From: Rhizobium leguminosarum
GTDB taxonomy: Bacteria; Pseudomonadota; Alphaproteobacteria; Rhizobiales; Rhizobiaceae
Direction: 5' to 3'
Assembly (NCBI RefSeq): GCF_001652265.1
Contig: NZ_LWBS01000109.1
Span: forward strand, 310,001 to 374,000
DNA: 64,000 nt
The notes under the pieces were generated by a model that was given only the letters and a program-made list of their open reading frames with translations, was not told the DNA's origin and made no database searches. Positions 1-8,518 of this stretch are shown here, one piece after another. The stretch's first letter is position 1. Every line of letters begins with the position of its first letter. The translations under genes and the position numbers were made by a program.

Positions 1-456
1 ATCGGCGCGTTCATGGTGGTGCAGGTGGTCGGCGCCATGGTCGGCATTGTCACCATCATCGCCTCGGGCCTGATTGCCGACCGGATCGGCCGGCGCGCCC
101 AGCTTGCCATCTGTGCCGTCATCATCGCTATCTTCAGCTTCGTCGGGCCGATCCTGATCGCGTCCGGCAACAGCGGTCATGACGCTTTCGTCATCATCGG
201 CTTCGGCGTGCTCGGCCTGTCGTTCGGCCAGGCGACGGGCTCGATCTCGTCGCGCTTCGGCCGCGGCTATCGCTATACCGGCGCCGCCTTCACCTCGGAC
301 CTCGCCTGGTTGATCGGCGCGGGTTTTGCGCCGCTGGTGGCGCTCAGCCTTTCCAGCCGCTTCGGCCTGACTTTCGTCGGCTATTACCTGTTGTCCGGCG
401 CCATCTGCACGCTTGCGGCCCTCGCCTTCAGCAGGGCGCTGGAACAGCGCGAATAG
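1..456 (+). CDS. MFS transporter, C-terminal part (5' end outside window)
   Basis: The reading frame is open from base 1, so this is the 3' part of a gene that begins before the window. The visible 151 residues form about five hydrophobic segments. A basic loop near residue 25 reads GLIADRIGRRAQL, which fits the conserved DRxGRR loop between helices 8 and 9 of the major facilitator superfamily. The spacing and the GxxADRxGRR form suit the metabolite:H+ symporter (MHS) type of sugar/organic acid permease. It should act in the inner membrane as a proton-coupled uptake system. The substrate cannot be told from this fragment. No terminator hairpin is obvious after the stop codon. Confidence 0.85.
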   Translation: MGAFMVVQVVGAMVGIVTIIASGLIADRIGRRAQLAICAVIIAIFSFVGPILIASGNSGHDAFVIIGFGVLGLSFGQATGSISSRFGRGYRYTGAAFTSDLAWLIGAGFAPLVALSLSSRFGLTFVGYYLLSGAICTLAALAFSRALEQRE

Positions 457-531
457 ACGGACTTGAACACACGGGCCTGCATGGGAAACCATGCAGCTTT
501 CGTTTTCAGGCAGCGCAATTCTAATTATTGA

Positions 532-559
532 ATGCATTGCAATCTATAATTAAATGCAT
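532..559. promoter_or_regulatory. Two ATGCAT sites, candidate toxin-antitoxin operator
   Basis: The self-complementary hexamer ATGCAT occurs at 532-537 and again at 554-559. The two copies are 22 bp apart, about two helical turns, in an A+T-rich stretch 30-57 bp before the antitoxin start at 589. That is the usual place for antitoxin autoregulation. The operator role is inferred. Confidence 0.4.
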
Positions 560-588
560 ATTCTTGTCGGCCTGAACGAGGATATGCC

Positions 589-1053
589 ATGACCGCGGAA
601 ACCATCGATCATTCGACCCTTTCCCGCCTTGTCGAAGCAGGGGCGGTCGAGGCGGCTCACGTCGTCGGCAAGACCGGTGGCTGGTCCGTCGTCATCCGCT
701 ATGGCAAGGCCGATCGCCCGCTCGCCGCCCAACGCAGCCGGCAGGTGCGCGTGTTCAAGCGCATGGATACCCTGGTGTCTTATCTCAAGGGCGTCGGCAT
801 CTCGCAGTTCGATGTCGATGCAGTCGATTACGCTCCGGGGACGGCATCGCGGCCGGATCGGGCCGCAGCTCTGCGTCGTACCCATGAGGCGGCGGAATAC
901 GACACGTGGTTCCGCGAACAGGTCGAGGAAGCGATCCGGGAGGCCGATGATCCGAACGCGGTGTGGATCAGCGCGCAGGATGCCGAAGAGCGAATGGACA
1001 AGCTTCGGGCCGAACTGGTCGCGCAGCTGGAATCCGGAGATAAGGCTTCTTGA
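589..1053 (+). CDS. Antitoxin component of a ParE-type toxin-antitoxin pair
   Basis: This 154-residue protein has no membrane segment. Its C-terminal third (about residues 100-150) is rich in Glu, Asp and Arg, with an AEYDTWFREQVEEA stretch followed by a helical acidic tail, as in ParD-like antitoxins that wrap around a ParE toxin. The N-terminal 90 residues (VVGKTGGWSVVIRYG and following) are an additional domain that I cannot name, so the protein is longer than ordinary ParD (about 80-100 aa). GAGGATATGCC precedes the ATG and is a good ribosome binding site. Its stop overlaps the toxin start by 4 bp (TTGA), so the two are translationally coupled. The antitoxin function is inferred mainly from this pairing. 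Confidence 0.7.
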   Translation: MTAETIDHSTLSRLVEAGAVEAAHVVGKTGGWSVVIRYGKADRPLAAQRSRQVRVFKRMDTLVSYLKGVGISQFDVDAVDYAPGTASRPDRAAALRRTHEAAEYDTWFREQVEEAIREADDPNAVWISAQDAEERMDKLRAELVAQLESGDKAS

Positions 1054-1340
1054 TCGTCAAATGGCTGCAACAGGCTCTTCTGGATCGGGAAGGTCAGATC
1101 CGGCATGTCTTCGCTCAAAATCCAAAGGCTGCAATCGCATTGGATGATGTTATCCGACATCAGGCCAAAATGCTCGCCGATCACCCCGAAGCAGGACGCG
1201 GCGGCCGACTTGACGGAACCCGGGAATTGGTCATTCCGCGTACCACATTTCTGCTGATCTATCGCATCGACAGAAAAGCACAGAGGGTGGAAATACTGCG
1301 CCTTCTACATGGCGCGCAGCAATGGCCGCCGAAACGCTGA
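1050..1340 (+). CDS. RelE/ParE family toxin
   Basis: This 96-residue basic protein begins with TTG inside the antitoxin stop (TTGA overlap). It shows the ParE/RelE fold signature: an N-terminal helical half with DDVIRHQAKMLADHPEAGR, then GTRELVIPRTTFLLIYRID and a last strand ending in ILRLLHGAQQWP. The ELVIP...FLLIYRI...ILRLLHGAQ pattern is typical of ParE toxins, which in characterised cases poison DNA gyrase. The size matches the family (about 90-100 aa). The TTG start and the overlap suggest that less toxin than antitoxin is made. The actual target is unknown. Confidence 0.85.
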   Translation: MIVKWLQQALLDREGQIRHVFAQNPKAAIALDDVIRHQAKMLADHPEAGRGGRLDGTRELVIPRTTFLLIYRIDRKAQRVEILRLLHGAQQWPPKR

Positions 1341-1347
1341 ATGCGTT

Positions 1348-1815
1348 TTACTGCGCCATCTGCGGCTGTTTCGCCGCCCGGGCCGCGGTCAGTTCCGCGG
1401 TGGTGTGGTTGAGGCGGTCGGCGAGCACCCGCATGATTTCCACCGCCATCTCCGGGAAATCGCTGAGCAGCTTCAGGAAGTGCTCCTTGCTGATGCGCAA
1501 CACCTCGAGCGGCGAGGTGGCGCGCACTGTTGCCGTGCGTGAGACATCGCAGAGGATGGCGATTTCGCCGACGATGGAATTGGGTTCGACGTCGGCGACC
1601 TTGATCTCGCCGGCCGGTGAGGCGACGACGATATCTGCGGTACCCGAGAGGATGACATAGGCGGCATCACCGACATCGCCCTGATGGAAGAGATTTTGCC
1701 CGGCTTTGTAGGTCATGCGATCGGAGGTAAAGGCCAAAAGCTTGAGCTTTGCTGGCGCGATCCTTGAAAAGATCGGCACCCTTCGCAGCATTTCGACTTC
1801 GTCTCTCAACAGCAT
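1348..1815 (-). CDS. Stand-alone cyclic-nucleotide-binding domain protein
   Basis: This 155-residue protein consists almost entirely of one cNMP-binding (CRP-like) beta-barrel, about residues 10-130. The phosphate-binding cassette is visible as GEIAILCDVSRTATVRA, with the Glu and Arg that contact cyclic nucleotide phosphate in the family. There is no helix-turn-helix after the barrel, only a short helical tail (TAELTAARAAK), so it is not a transcription factor of the CRP/FNR kind. It is the last gene of the minus-strand series, 102 bp after the expanded ABC protein. Several cyclases are encoded nearby. I infer that it passes a cAMP or cGMP signal to a neighbouring protein, possibly the ABC protein. 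That is untested. Confidence 0.85.
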   Translation of the reverse strand: MLLRDEVEMLRRVPIFSRIAPAKLKLLAFTSDRMTYKAGQNLFHQGDVGDAAYVILSGTADIVVASPAGEIKVADVEPNSIVGEIAILCDVSRTATVRATSPLEVLRISKEHFLKLLSDFPEMAVEIMRVLADRLNHTTAELTAARAAKQPQMAQ

Positions 1816-1917
1816 GAGCGTTTCAATCCCCTGACGCCGGGCCTACAACACCAGGCATCTTCAAATTCCGAGGCGCTCCCCATCGGGAACACCCACCATC
1901 GCCGCCCCTATAGAATA

Positions 1918-4632
1918 TTACGATAACAGTTCCTTGAACATCCCGTTTTTCTCGGAAAGTTCCGGATAGTTTCCGGCTTCCGCCAACCCCCCGCGGTCAA
2001 AGAGCAGAATCCGGTCGAACATTTCTGCCAGCCGGGCATTGGAGAGCACCCAGATGATTGCCGGCCGATGGCCTTCCTCGTGCAGACCCTCAATGATGTT
2101 GCGGGTGATCTGATCCTGAACGCGTTGATCGAGCGCCGACAGCGGCCGGTTGAAGATGAAATAATCCGAGCGCTTCAACAGGGCGCGGGCCAGGTTCAGC
2201 TTCTGCCGTTGCACCATGGTCAGTCGCTTGCCGCCGGAGCCGACGTCGAATTCGAGGCCGATCGACAGCACGTCGTCATAAAGGTCGAGCGCATCGAAGA
2301 GCTCGCCCATGATGCCGCGAATGCGGTCGGAGGCGTCGGCCTGCTGATAGGCGATACGGCCGAAGAGCACATTGTCCATCAGGCTTGCCGAAGGAGTGAA
2401 ACGCTCGGCGTCATAGCGCTCGATCAGCTCGGCGAGATCGGCGGGAATATGTTCGTGGAACTGTTTGCGGGCACTGACGATCTTCTCCATGAGCTCGTTC
2501 GTCAGCAAGCCGAAGCGGTGGCGCGGCTCGATATAGGCAAAACTCAGCCGGATGATGGCCGAACGTTCCTCGGGCGTGGCGTCCTCGAAGCGGCGGCTTT
2601 GCAGCTTCTGCAACAGCGCCTGATAGGTCGGAATGTCGTCCGCCGTCATGAAGGTCAGCTGCTGGAAGAAAGGATGATCCGGCGGCAGGTCGTGGAAGAG
2701 TTCCACGGCGTTCTCGGCGATCTCGAGGCCCATGTCGTAGAGATCGGTGCTGAGGCCGGTCTCACGGAAGAGCTGCTGGAAATAGGGATGCGCGGCAAGC
2801 CTGCGATTGGTCATCAAAGGCCGCTTCATCGTGCCGAAGAGCAGGTTCTCGCCGACCGTCGCCTGGGCGTTATAGGCGTCGAAATCGAAAGGCACGACGA
2901 TCGTGTCGAGCCCCTCGTCGCGCAGCCGGTCGCGTAGCGAGGCGCGCAGCGCGACGACGTGGTCGCCGAGCGCCACATGCACGTTGGTGTTGACGGTCGA
3001 GCGCAGCGCCAGATCGAGGATGTCCTGCGAGATCAGGACGGCGTCGAGCACCGGGCGAATCGCTTTCAGAATGTCCTCGGGCCCGCTGGCGCCGGCGGCC
3101 TTGTAGTCCACCCAGTCGCTGTTGAGGTCGAGCGTCGGATTGCCGGCCTTCTCCGCCTCGGCAGAATGCCATTTATACTCCAGCGCTTCCCGCTCGTCGT
3201 AAACCGGATCGGTCATCGGCGCATGTTTCAGGCCGTAGAGCAGATTGCTGGCGAGCGTGCCGTGGAAGAAGAAGGTGTCGGACGAGGCATAGGAGATCCG
3301 CCGGCCGGTGATCGATTCCGGCATGTCCAGGAGATCGCGGCCGTCGATGGTGATGCGGCCGGAGTCCGGCCAGACCATGCGGCCGAGCGCTTCGGCGAAA
3401 GCTTCCGCGCCGCTGCCGTTCGGCCCGACGATCGCCACCGTCTCGTTCGGCTTGATCTCGACGGAGACGTGGTCGACGAGGCGGGCGCCGCTGTCGTCGG
3501 AGAGCGACAGGTTGGTGACGACGAACGCGCCCGTCAGCGCGCCGACCGGGGCAGTCGCGAGTTCCTGTATGCGGCTGTCGATCAGCGGCTCGACGTTGAA
3601 CTGCTCGTAGACCTGCTGGTACTTCACCTGCACGTCCTGGCGCATCTGGTCCCAGTCGATCAGTTCCTTCAGCGGACCGGGCAGGTCCTTGTAGGCTGAT
3701 ATGACGGCGACGAGCTGGCCGATGTCGAGCCTGCCCTGCAGCGCCAGGTAGCCACCGATCGCGTAAAACAGGAAAGGCGTGACCTGGGCCAGGAAGTTGT
3801 TGATGAACTTCACCAGGAACTTCCACTGGTAAAGGTCGTAGCGGATCGAGAAGATCCGGCCGAGCCGCGAGGCGATGTCGGCGCGTTCGAGATTCGATGT
3901 ATCGTTGCCGTGGATCGTGCCGATGCCGTCGACGATTTCGCCGACGCGGCCGGAGAGTTCGCGCGCCGTCAGCTGCCGCTGCCGGCCGAGATCCAGCAGG
4001 CGCTTGCGCATGCGGGGAATGACGAGCGCCTGCACGCCGACGATGCCGGCCGCGATCATGCCAAGCCAGAAATTCTGCACGATGATGAAGGCGAGCGCCG
4101 TGATCGCCTGGCCGCCGAGAAGGGCAGGGGAGACGAAGGCATCACCGGTGAAGCCGCCCATCGGCTCCACCTCGTCCTTGATCATGGTGGCGATTTCGGC
4201 CGATTTTACCCGCTTGAAATGGATGGGCGGAAACCGCAGCACCCGGTCGATGAGCTCGAAGCGGATACGGCGCAGCATGCGTTCGCCGAGTCGGCCCTTA
4301 TAGGTGTTGATATAGAACTTGAAGAGGCCGTTCAGCACCACGAGTGCCAGAAACACCAGGCTGAGGGCCATCAACATCTGGAAGCGGTTGAGCTGCAACC
4401 CTTGAAAGAATTCGACATGTCCGATCAGCGGAATGTCGTAGGCAATATGCATGAAGGTCTGCCTTGCGCCCGGACCTTCGAACCCGTCTCCCTGGATCGG
4501 TCCGTTGACGATCTGCTTCGGCAGGTCGAAGGACAGGAAATAGGGCACCATAGAGGCGGCGACGACAGCCAGAATCCACAGCTGCTGCAGCCGCGTGTTC
4601 TTCCAGATGTAGCGGGCGAGGCTTTTTTCCAT
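1918..4632 (-). CDS. ABC exporter-like protein with degenerate, expanded ATPase domain
   Basis: The protein has 904 residues, against about 600 for a normal half-exporter. Residues 1-340 are an ABC_membrane region with hydrophobic segments near 17-35, 86-106, 172-205 and 275-298. The nucleotide-binding domain starts near 366 but lacks catalytic residues. Walker A (403-411) reads GPNGSGAEA and has no GK[ST]. The Q-loop glutamine is absent. Walker B (824-835) reads YFIFNRPLSALD, with Asp-Glu replaced. The H-loop region WVLSNARLAE has no His. The signature survives as VGSGGKRLT (797-805). About 330 extra residues (470-790) lie before the signature. A segment like the TIRENLLFG of exporters occurs three times (458-467, 591-600, 749-758), which suggests internal duplication. 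The reading frame is intact throughout, so this is a maintained protein. Partners may include the cNMP-binding protein downstream and the glycosyltransferases upstream. Confidence 0.85.
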   Translation of the reverse strand: MEKSLARYIWKNTRLQQLWILAVVAASMVPYFLSFDLPKQIVNGPIQGDGFEGPGARQTFMHIAYDIPLIGHVEFFQGLQLNRFQMLMALSLVFLALVVLNGLFKFYINTYKGRLGERMLRRIRFELIDRVLRFPPIHFKRVKSAEIATMIKDEVEPMGGFTGDAFVSPALLGGQAITALAFIIVQNFWLGMIAAGIVGVQALVIPRMRKRLLDLGRQRQLTARELSGRVGEIVDGIGTIHGNDTSNLERADIASRLGRIFSIRYDLYQWKFLVKFINNFLAQVTPFLFYAIGGYLALQGRLDIGQLVAVISAYKDLPGPLKELIDWDQMRQDVQVKYQQVYEQFNVEPLIDSRIQELATAPVGALTGAFVVTNLSLSDDSGARLVDHVSVEIKPNETVAIVGPNGSGAEAFAEALGRMVWPDSGRITIDGRDLLDMPESITGRRISYASSDTFFFHGTLASNLLYGLKHAPMTDPVYDEREALEYKWHSAEAEKAGNPTLDLNSDWVDYKAAGASGPEDILKAIRPVLDAVLISQDILDLALRSTVNTNVHVALGDHVVALRASLRDRLRDEGLDTIVVPFDFDAYNAQATVGENLLFGTMKRPLMTNRRLAAHPYFQQLFRETGLSTDLYDMGLEIAENAVELFHDLPPDHPFFQQLTFMTADDIPTYQALLQKLQSRRFEDATPEERSAIIRLSFAYIEPRHRFGLLTNELMEKIVSARKQFHEHIPADLAELIERYDAERFTPSASLMDNVLFGRIAYQQADASDRIRGIMGELFDALDLYDDVLSIGLEFDVGSGGKRLTMVQRQKLNLARALLKRSDYFIFNRPLSALDQRVQDQITRNIIEGLHEEGHRPAIIWVLSNARLAEMFDRILLFDRGGLAEAGNYPELSEKNGMFKELLS

Positions 4633-4814
4633 GGCTAACCGTCAGCTTGCTGGGAAATTCCGGGGGCGCGAGCCGGGCGCCGGGACGGGGAGGAATTCTG
4701 AGATTAGGATCATGCAGCCGGACCGCCGATATCGCAATGAAAACAAGGCGAAGCGACCGGCTGCAAAAGTGCCGATTCTCGCCGGAACATTGCTTATACC
4801 ACAGGAATTTTGGA

Positions 4815-5960
4815 TTAGGCGAGGGATTCGGCAATCATGGAGCGAATGATGAGGGCGGTTTTCTCCGCCCCGTCGAGGTCGAGCAGGACCGGTCCCCTTG
4901 GCTGTGCGGTTAGCGCCTTTTCGACGGCCTCTTTCACATGGCCCGACGTCAGTCCGTTTTCCGGCAGAATATCGGCAAGGCCGAGCGCCTGCAGCCGTTC
5001 GGCGCGCACCGTCTGCTCGGTCTCGCCGCCGGCGACGAAGGGGATGAGGATCGCCCGGCACGCGGTGCGCAGGAGATCGCCGACCGTGTTGTAGCCTGCT
5101 TGCGAGATCGAGACCTTGGCGCCACGCAGCAGCGAGGGAAAATCCTTGCGGAAACGCACCAGCGTCACATTCGGGCCCGCGTCTTCAGACAGCGCGGCGA
5201 AATCTGCCTCCGGCAGGTTCGGGCCGGCGACCAGCAGCCAGCGAAGATCGGCGGGCAGCAGCGCTGCCGCCTCTTTCGCCGCGCCGATCAGCTCGGCGCC
5301 GACCGCGCCGCCGCCCGCCGATGCGATGATGTCGAATGTCTCCGTCGGTTCCGGCGCCGGCGGGGGGGCGACGAGGCCGGTATAAAGCAGCCTGTCGGCG
5401 ATCTCGTATGTCAGCGGAAAGGTGTCCTCAAGCCTGACGAAACCGGGATCGCCGTGGACGAGCACGGCATCGAAATGGTCCTTGACCAGCGTGACGGTCT
5501 CCGCGTCGCGGCCGGCCTTGCGGTTTTCCTGCAGGATGTCGCGCACCGAGCTCAAGAGTTTCGGCCGCGGTTCGGCCTTTTCGATCGCCTCGAGCAGGGG
5601 CAGGAGTTCGAAGCGCATCTGTCGCCGGCCGAAGGGGAAGGCTTCGATGATGACGACATTAGGCCTTGCGGCATGAAAGGCATCGAGCAGCAACTGGCGG
5701 CGGGCATGGAGGAAATCCTCGCCGGCTGGCCGGCCATCGGCGTCGGCGAGGCCGGAGAAACCGGCATTGCTGGCGACGACCGCCGGCAAGGCCATGGTCT
5801 TCACGCCTTCGCCCGGAAAGCCCGGCACAGGCAGGCCGCCGGTCACGACGGTCACGTCAAAACCGTCCTTGACCAGCGCATTGGCGATGCGGCTGGCGCG
5901 GGCTATGTGGCCGATGCCGAGCAGATGCTGGACATAGAAGAAAATACGCGGTGCCGTCAT
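4815..5960 (-). CDS. MurG-like (GT28-type) glycosyltransferase
   Basis: A 381-residue cytoplasmic enzyme. The N-terminus carries the glycosyltransferase-B loop HLLGIGHIARASRIANAL followed by VVTGG. The C-terminal half has a nucleotide-sugar-binding pattern: SISQAGYNTVGDLL, then FVAGGETEQTVRAERL, as in MurG/GT28 and the related Glyco_trans_1_3 group. I chose the ATG at 5960, not the one at 5975, because it forms a 4-bp ATGA overlap with the stop of the upstream glycosyltransferase (5957). The next gene downstream is 182 bp away. It shares its GlGH motif with the 7214-8422 protein. The three glycosyltransferases probably act on one glycan or glycolipid. Donor and acceptor are unknown. Confidence 0.85.
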   Translation of the reverse strand: MTAPRIFFYVQHLLGIGHIARASRIANALVKDGFDVTVVTGGLPVPGFPGEGVKTMALPAVVASNAGFSGLADADGRPAGEDFLHARRQLLLDAFHAARPNVVIIEAFPFGRRQMRFELLPLLEAIEKAEPRPKLLSSVRDILQENRKAGRDAETVTLVKDHFDAVLVHGDPGFVRLEDTFPLTYEIADRLLYTGLVAPPPAPEPTETFDIIASAGGGAVGAELIGAAKEAAALLPADLRWLLVAGPNLPEADFAALSEDAGPNVTLVRFRKDFPSLLRGAKVSISQAGYNTVGDLLRTACRAILIPFVAGGETEQTVRAERLQALGLADILPENGLTSGHVKEAVEKALTAQPRGPVLLDLDGAEKTALIIRSMIAESLA

Positions 5961-7204
5961 GACGCCTTCTGCCATTCGGCCTCGAACAGGCCTGTGAGCT
6001 GTCGGATGCTGGAGTGATAGTCGAAATGTTCGCGCACCTGGCTTTCGGCGGCGTCGCCGAGTCGCTTGCGCAGTGCCGGGTCGCGGATCGCCGCCTCCAG
6101 CGCGCTGGCCAGCCGCGCCGGGTCCTCGGGCGGCACGACGAGACCGTTTTCACCGTTTTTCAGGAGCTCTGGCACGCCGGATACTTCGGTCGAGAGGCAG
6201 ACGAGCCGCTGGCTCGAGGCTTCGACCAGCACGTTCGGCAGGCCGTCGCGGTCGCCGTTGGCGGCGATGCGGCAGGCAAGCGCGAAGAGGTCGGCGCGGC
6301 GGTAATGTTCGAGCACGTCTTCCTGCGCCATGGCGCCCTTCCAGACGATGCGGCCGGAGATGCCGAGTTCGGTGGCCAGCGCCTTCAGTTTCGCAAGCTC
6401 CTCGCCGCCGCCGATATGGTCCATGCGCCAGTGAAGGTCGGCGGGCAGCAGCGCAAGCGCGCGCAGCAGCACGTCGTAGCCCTTTTTCTCGACGGCGCGG
6501 CCGACGCTGAGGATGAAGGCCGGATCGTCGGGGTCGCTGCCGGTGCGGTTCGAACGCTCGCCGGCAAAATGGCCGAAACGGGCGAGATCGAGACCGTGAT
6601 AACTCAGATGCACCGCATCCTTTCGGTCGGTCAACTCCCGCATGTGTTCGTAGCCCGTCCTGGTGCAGGTGACCGCCCAGCGGGCGCTGCCGAGTTTTTC
6701 CTGCAGCTCCCAGTCGGGCGACGTCCATATGTCCTTGGCGTGCGCCGAACAGGTCCACGGCGTGCCCGTGAGGATGCTCGCATATTCCGTCACCGAGGCC
6801 GGCGTGTGGATGAAATGGGCATGCAGCCATTCGCCCTCGTCCGGCCATTCGCGCCCCAGCACCAGCGCCTGGCCGAGACGGCGGAAGCGGTTGCGGGAGA
6901 TGTCGCGCTTGAGGTCGGCGAGGAAGCGTTTCATCAGCGCCTTGAAGCCGGGCTTGGAGAAACCGGCGATGAGGCCTTTCAGCACGCGGATCGGCTCCTC
7001 GTGCAGATATTCCGGAAGATAGACGACGCGCGCCCGGATCTCGTCATGCACGGGATGGCGCTTCTTGTCGGTCGGCCGGCGCATCGAAATCAGCGTGAGG
7101 TCGAAGCCGGCCTTTTCGAGGCCGAGCAGCTCCTGGGCGATGAAGGTTTCCGAAAGGCGGGGATAGCCTTTCAGCACGACGAGGATCTTGCGGCGTGGCG
7201 GCAA
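5957..7204 (-). CDS. Glycosyltransferase family 4 protein
   Basis: A 415-residue GT-B enzyme. It begins KILVVLKGYPRLSETFIAQEL, as in the colanic acid/EPS transferase type (WcaL/AmsK-like). Residues 230-380 contain the GT4 core: ILSVGRAVEKKGYDVLLRAL, then RIVWKGAMAQEDVLEHYRRAD and NVLVEASSQRLVCLSTEVSGVPELL, including a conserved Glu of the nucleotide-sugar site. The start is TTG at 7204, preceded by AGGG seven bases upstream; no ATG suits the N-terminus better. It lies 9 bp after the upstream glycosyltransferase and overlaps the downstream one by 4 bp, so the three are a tight operon. The likely role is retaining sugar transfer to a lipid- or polysaccharide-linked acceptor at the inner face of the membrane. 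Confidence 0.88.
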   Translation of the reverse strand: MPPRRKILVVLKGYPRLSETFIAQELLGLEKAGFDLTLISMRRPTDKKRHPVHDEIRARVVYLPEYLHEEPIRVLKGLIAGFSKPGFKALMKRFLADLKRDISRNRFRRLGQALVLGREWPDEGEWLHAHFIHTPASVTEYASILTGTPWTCSAHAKDIWTSPDWELQEKLGSARWAVTCTRTGYEHMRELTDRKDAVHLSYHGLDLARFGHFAGERSNRTGSDPDDPAFILSVGRAVEKKGYDVLLRALALLPADLHWRMDHIGGGEELAKLKALATELGISGRIVWKGAMAQEDVLEHYRRADLFALACRIAANGDRDGLPNVLVEASSQRLVCLSTEVSGVPELLKNGENGLVVPPEDPARLASALEAAIRDPALRKRLGDAAESQVREHFDYHSSIRQLTGLFEAEWQKAS

Positions 7205-7213
7205 GGCTTTGCC

Positions 7214-8422
7214 CTATTCCGCGCCGACGAGGGAAAGGTGGCTGCCGCGGCCGTCGATCCACCGGCCGACGGTCTGCGAGATGTGGTCCAACCCTTCGAG
7301 ACGCATATTGCCGCCGCTCTTCGACGGTGGCTGGCGGGAAGGCAGACGCTTCAGCGCCTCGGCCATGATTGTGGGGTCGACCGACTGTTCCGGCAGCAGC
7401 ATGTCGACGAGGCCGAGCTCGCTTGCCCGCTGGGCGCGCAGCAGCTGTTCCTCGCGTGGCTTGACACGCGGCACGATGAGGGCCGGTTTGTCGAAGGAGA
7501 GGATCTCGCAATAGGTGTTGTAGCCGCCCATGGCGACGACGCCGGTGGCGCTGTCGATCAGCTCCTCCATGTGATTGTCGAACTCGATCACCTCGATATA
7601 GGGAATGGCTTCCCCCTTCTGCACCAGCTTGGCGCGCTCGGCCGCCGGCATATAGGGCCCGAGCACCACGAGCGCCTTCTGCGTCAGCGTCGGGTCGGCC
7701 TCGTAGGCATTCATGACGTCGTGGACGAGATCGGAGCCGTCGCCGCCGCCGCCTGTCGTGACGAGGATGTAATTGTCCTTGCGGGCGTTGATCGAGGTCT
7801 TGCCCCTGGAGACGCTGCGCTGCAGGAAGCCGACGAAATCCATCTTCCGGCGCAGGCTGGCCGGCACGTCGAGGCCGATCAGCGGATCGTAGAAATCCGG
7901 CGGACCATAGACCCAGACGCTATCGTAATATTGGTCGATCTTCTGCATGATGCTGTTCTTCTTCCACTCGGCCTCGAGCAGATGCGGCGCGTCCATGATC
8001 TCGCGAAGCCCCAGCACCAGGACGGTGCCGCGGGCCTTGAGATAGGCGAGCGTATCCTCGACCTCGCCCTTCAGCCCCATCGGCTCCTTGTCGACGATGA
8101 AGATATCGGGCTGGAAGGTCTCGGCCGTGTGGCGAATGCTCGATTCGCGCATCTTCAGCGTCTCGTGCAGGTCGATATGGCTGGCGAGCGACGTATATTC
8201 GCCGTTGCGGAGCTTGATGACGCTCGGGATCTTCACGAAGTCGACGCGGGCGCGGTAGTCGAAGGCGCCGGCGATCGTGGCACCCGAAATGATCAGAATG
8301 TTGAGGCCGCGATAATCCTCGACCAGCGCATGGGCGATGGCGCGACAGCGGCGCAGATGGCCGAGACCGAAGGTGTCGTGGCTGTACATGAGGATGCGCG
8401 CATCTTCGAGACGTCTGGACAT
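7214..8422 (-). CDS. MurG-like glycosyltransferase, second paralogue
   Basis: 402 residues. The N-terminus ILMYSHDTFGLGHLRRCRAIA carries the same GlGH donor/acceptor loop as the 4815-5960 protein. The C-terminal part has VVAMGGYNTYCEILSFDKPALIVPR followed by EEQLLRAQRASELGL, the UDP-sugar-binding region of this GT28-related group. VTTGGGGDGSD lies near the domain linker. I placed the start at the ATG at 8422 because AGAAGG sits seven bases upstream; three earlier in-frame Met codons (8428, 8449, 8464) are less well supported. It is the first gene of the glycosyltransferase trio and follows the peptide importer genes after a 96-bp gap. Confidence 0.85.
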   Translation of the reverse strand: MSRRLEDARILMYSHDTFGLGHLRRCRAIAHALVEDYRGLNILIISGATIAGAFDYRARVDFVKIPSVIKLRNGEYTSLASHIDLHETLKMRESSIRHTAETFQPDIFIVDKEPMGLKGEVEDTLAYLKARGTVLVLGLREIMDAPHLLEAEWKKNSIMQKIDQYYDSVWVYGPPDFYDPLIGLDVPASLRRKMDFVGFLQRSVSRGKTSINARKDNYILVTTGGGGDGSDLVHDVMNAYEADPTLTQKALVVLGPYMPAAERAKLVQKGEAIPYIEVIEFDNHMEELIDSATGVVAMGGYNTYCEILSFDKPALIVPRVKPREEQLLRAQRASELGLVDMLLPEQSVDPTIMAEALKRLPSRQPPSKSGGNMRLEGLDHISQTVGRWIDGRGSHLSLVGAE

Positions 8423-8518
8423 GGGCATCCCTTCTGGGGTGAGCAACATACCTAGTACCCCCACCGTCCGGAGGCCAAGGGGTGGGAGCGGTGCCGCAAT
8501 GGGCCGCCGCGTTTCCTG

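Noticed and set aside
6014..8455. A very long open frame (813 codons) on the plus strand opposite the glycosyltransferase genes
   Set aside because: It is antisense to two well-supported genes, is rich in Arg, Ala, Gly and His, has no recognisable domain, and arises from the high G+C bias at codon position three.
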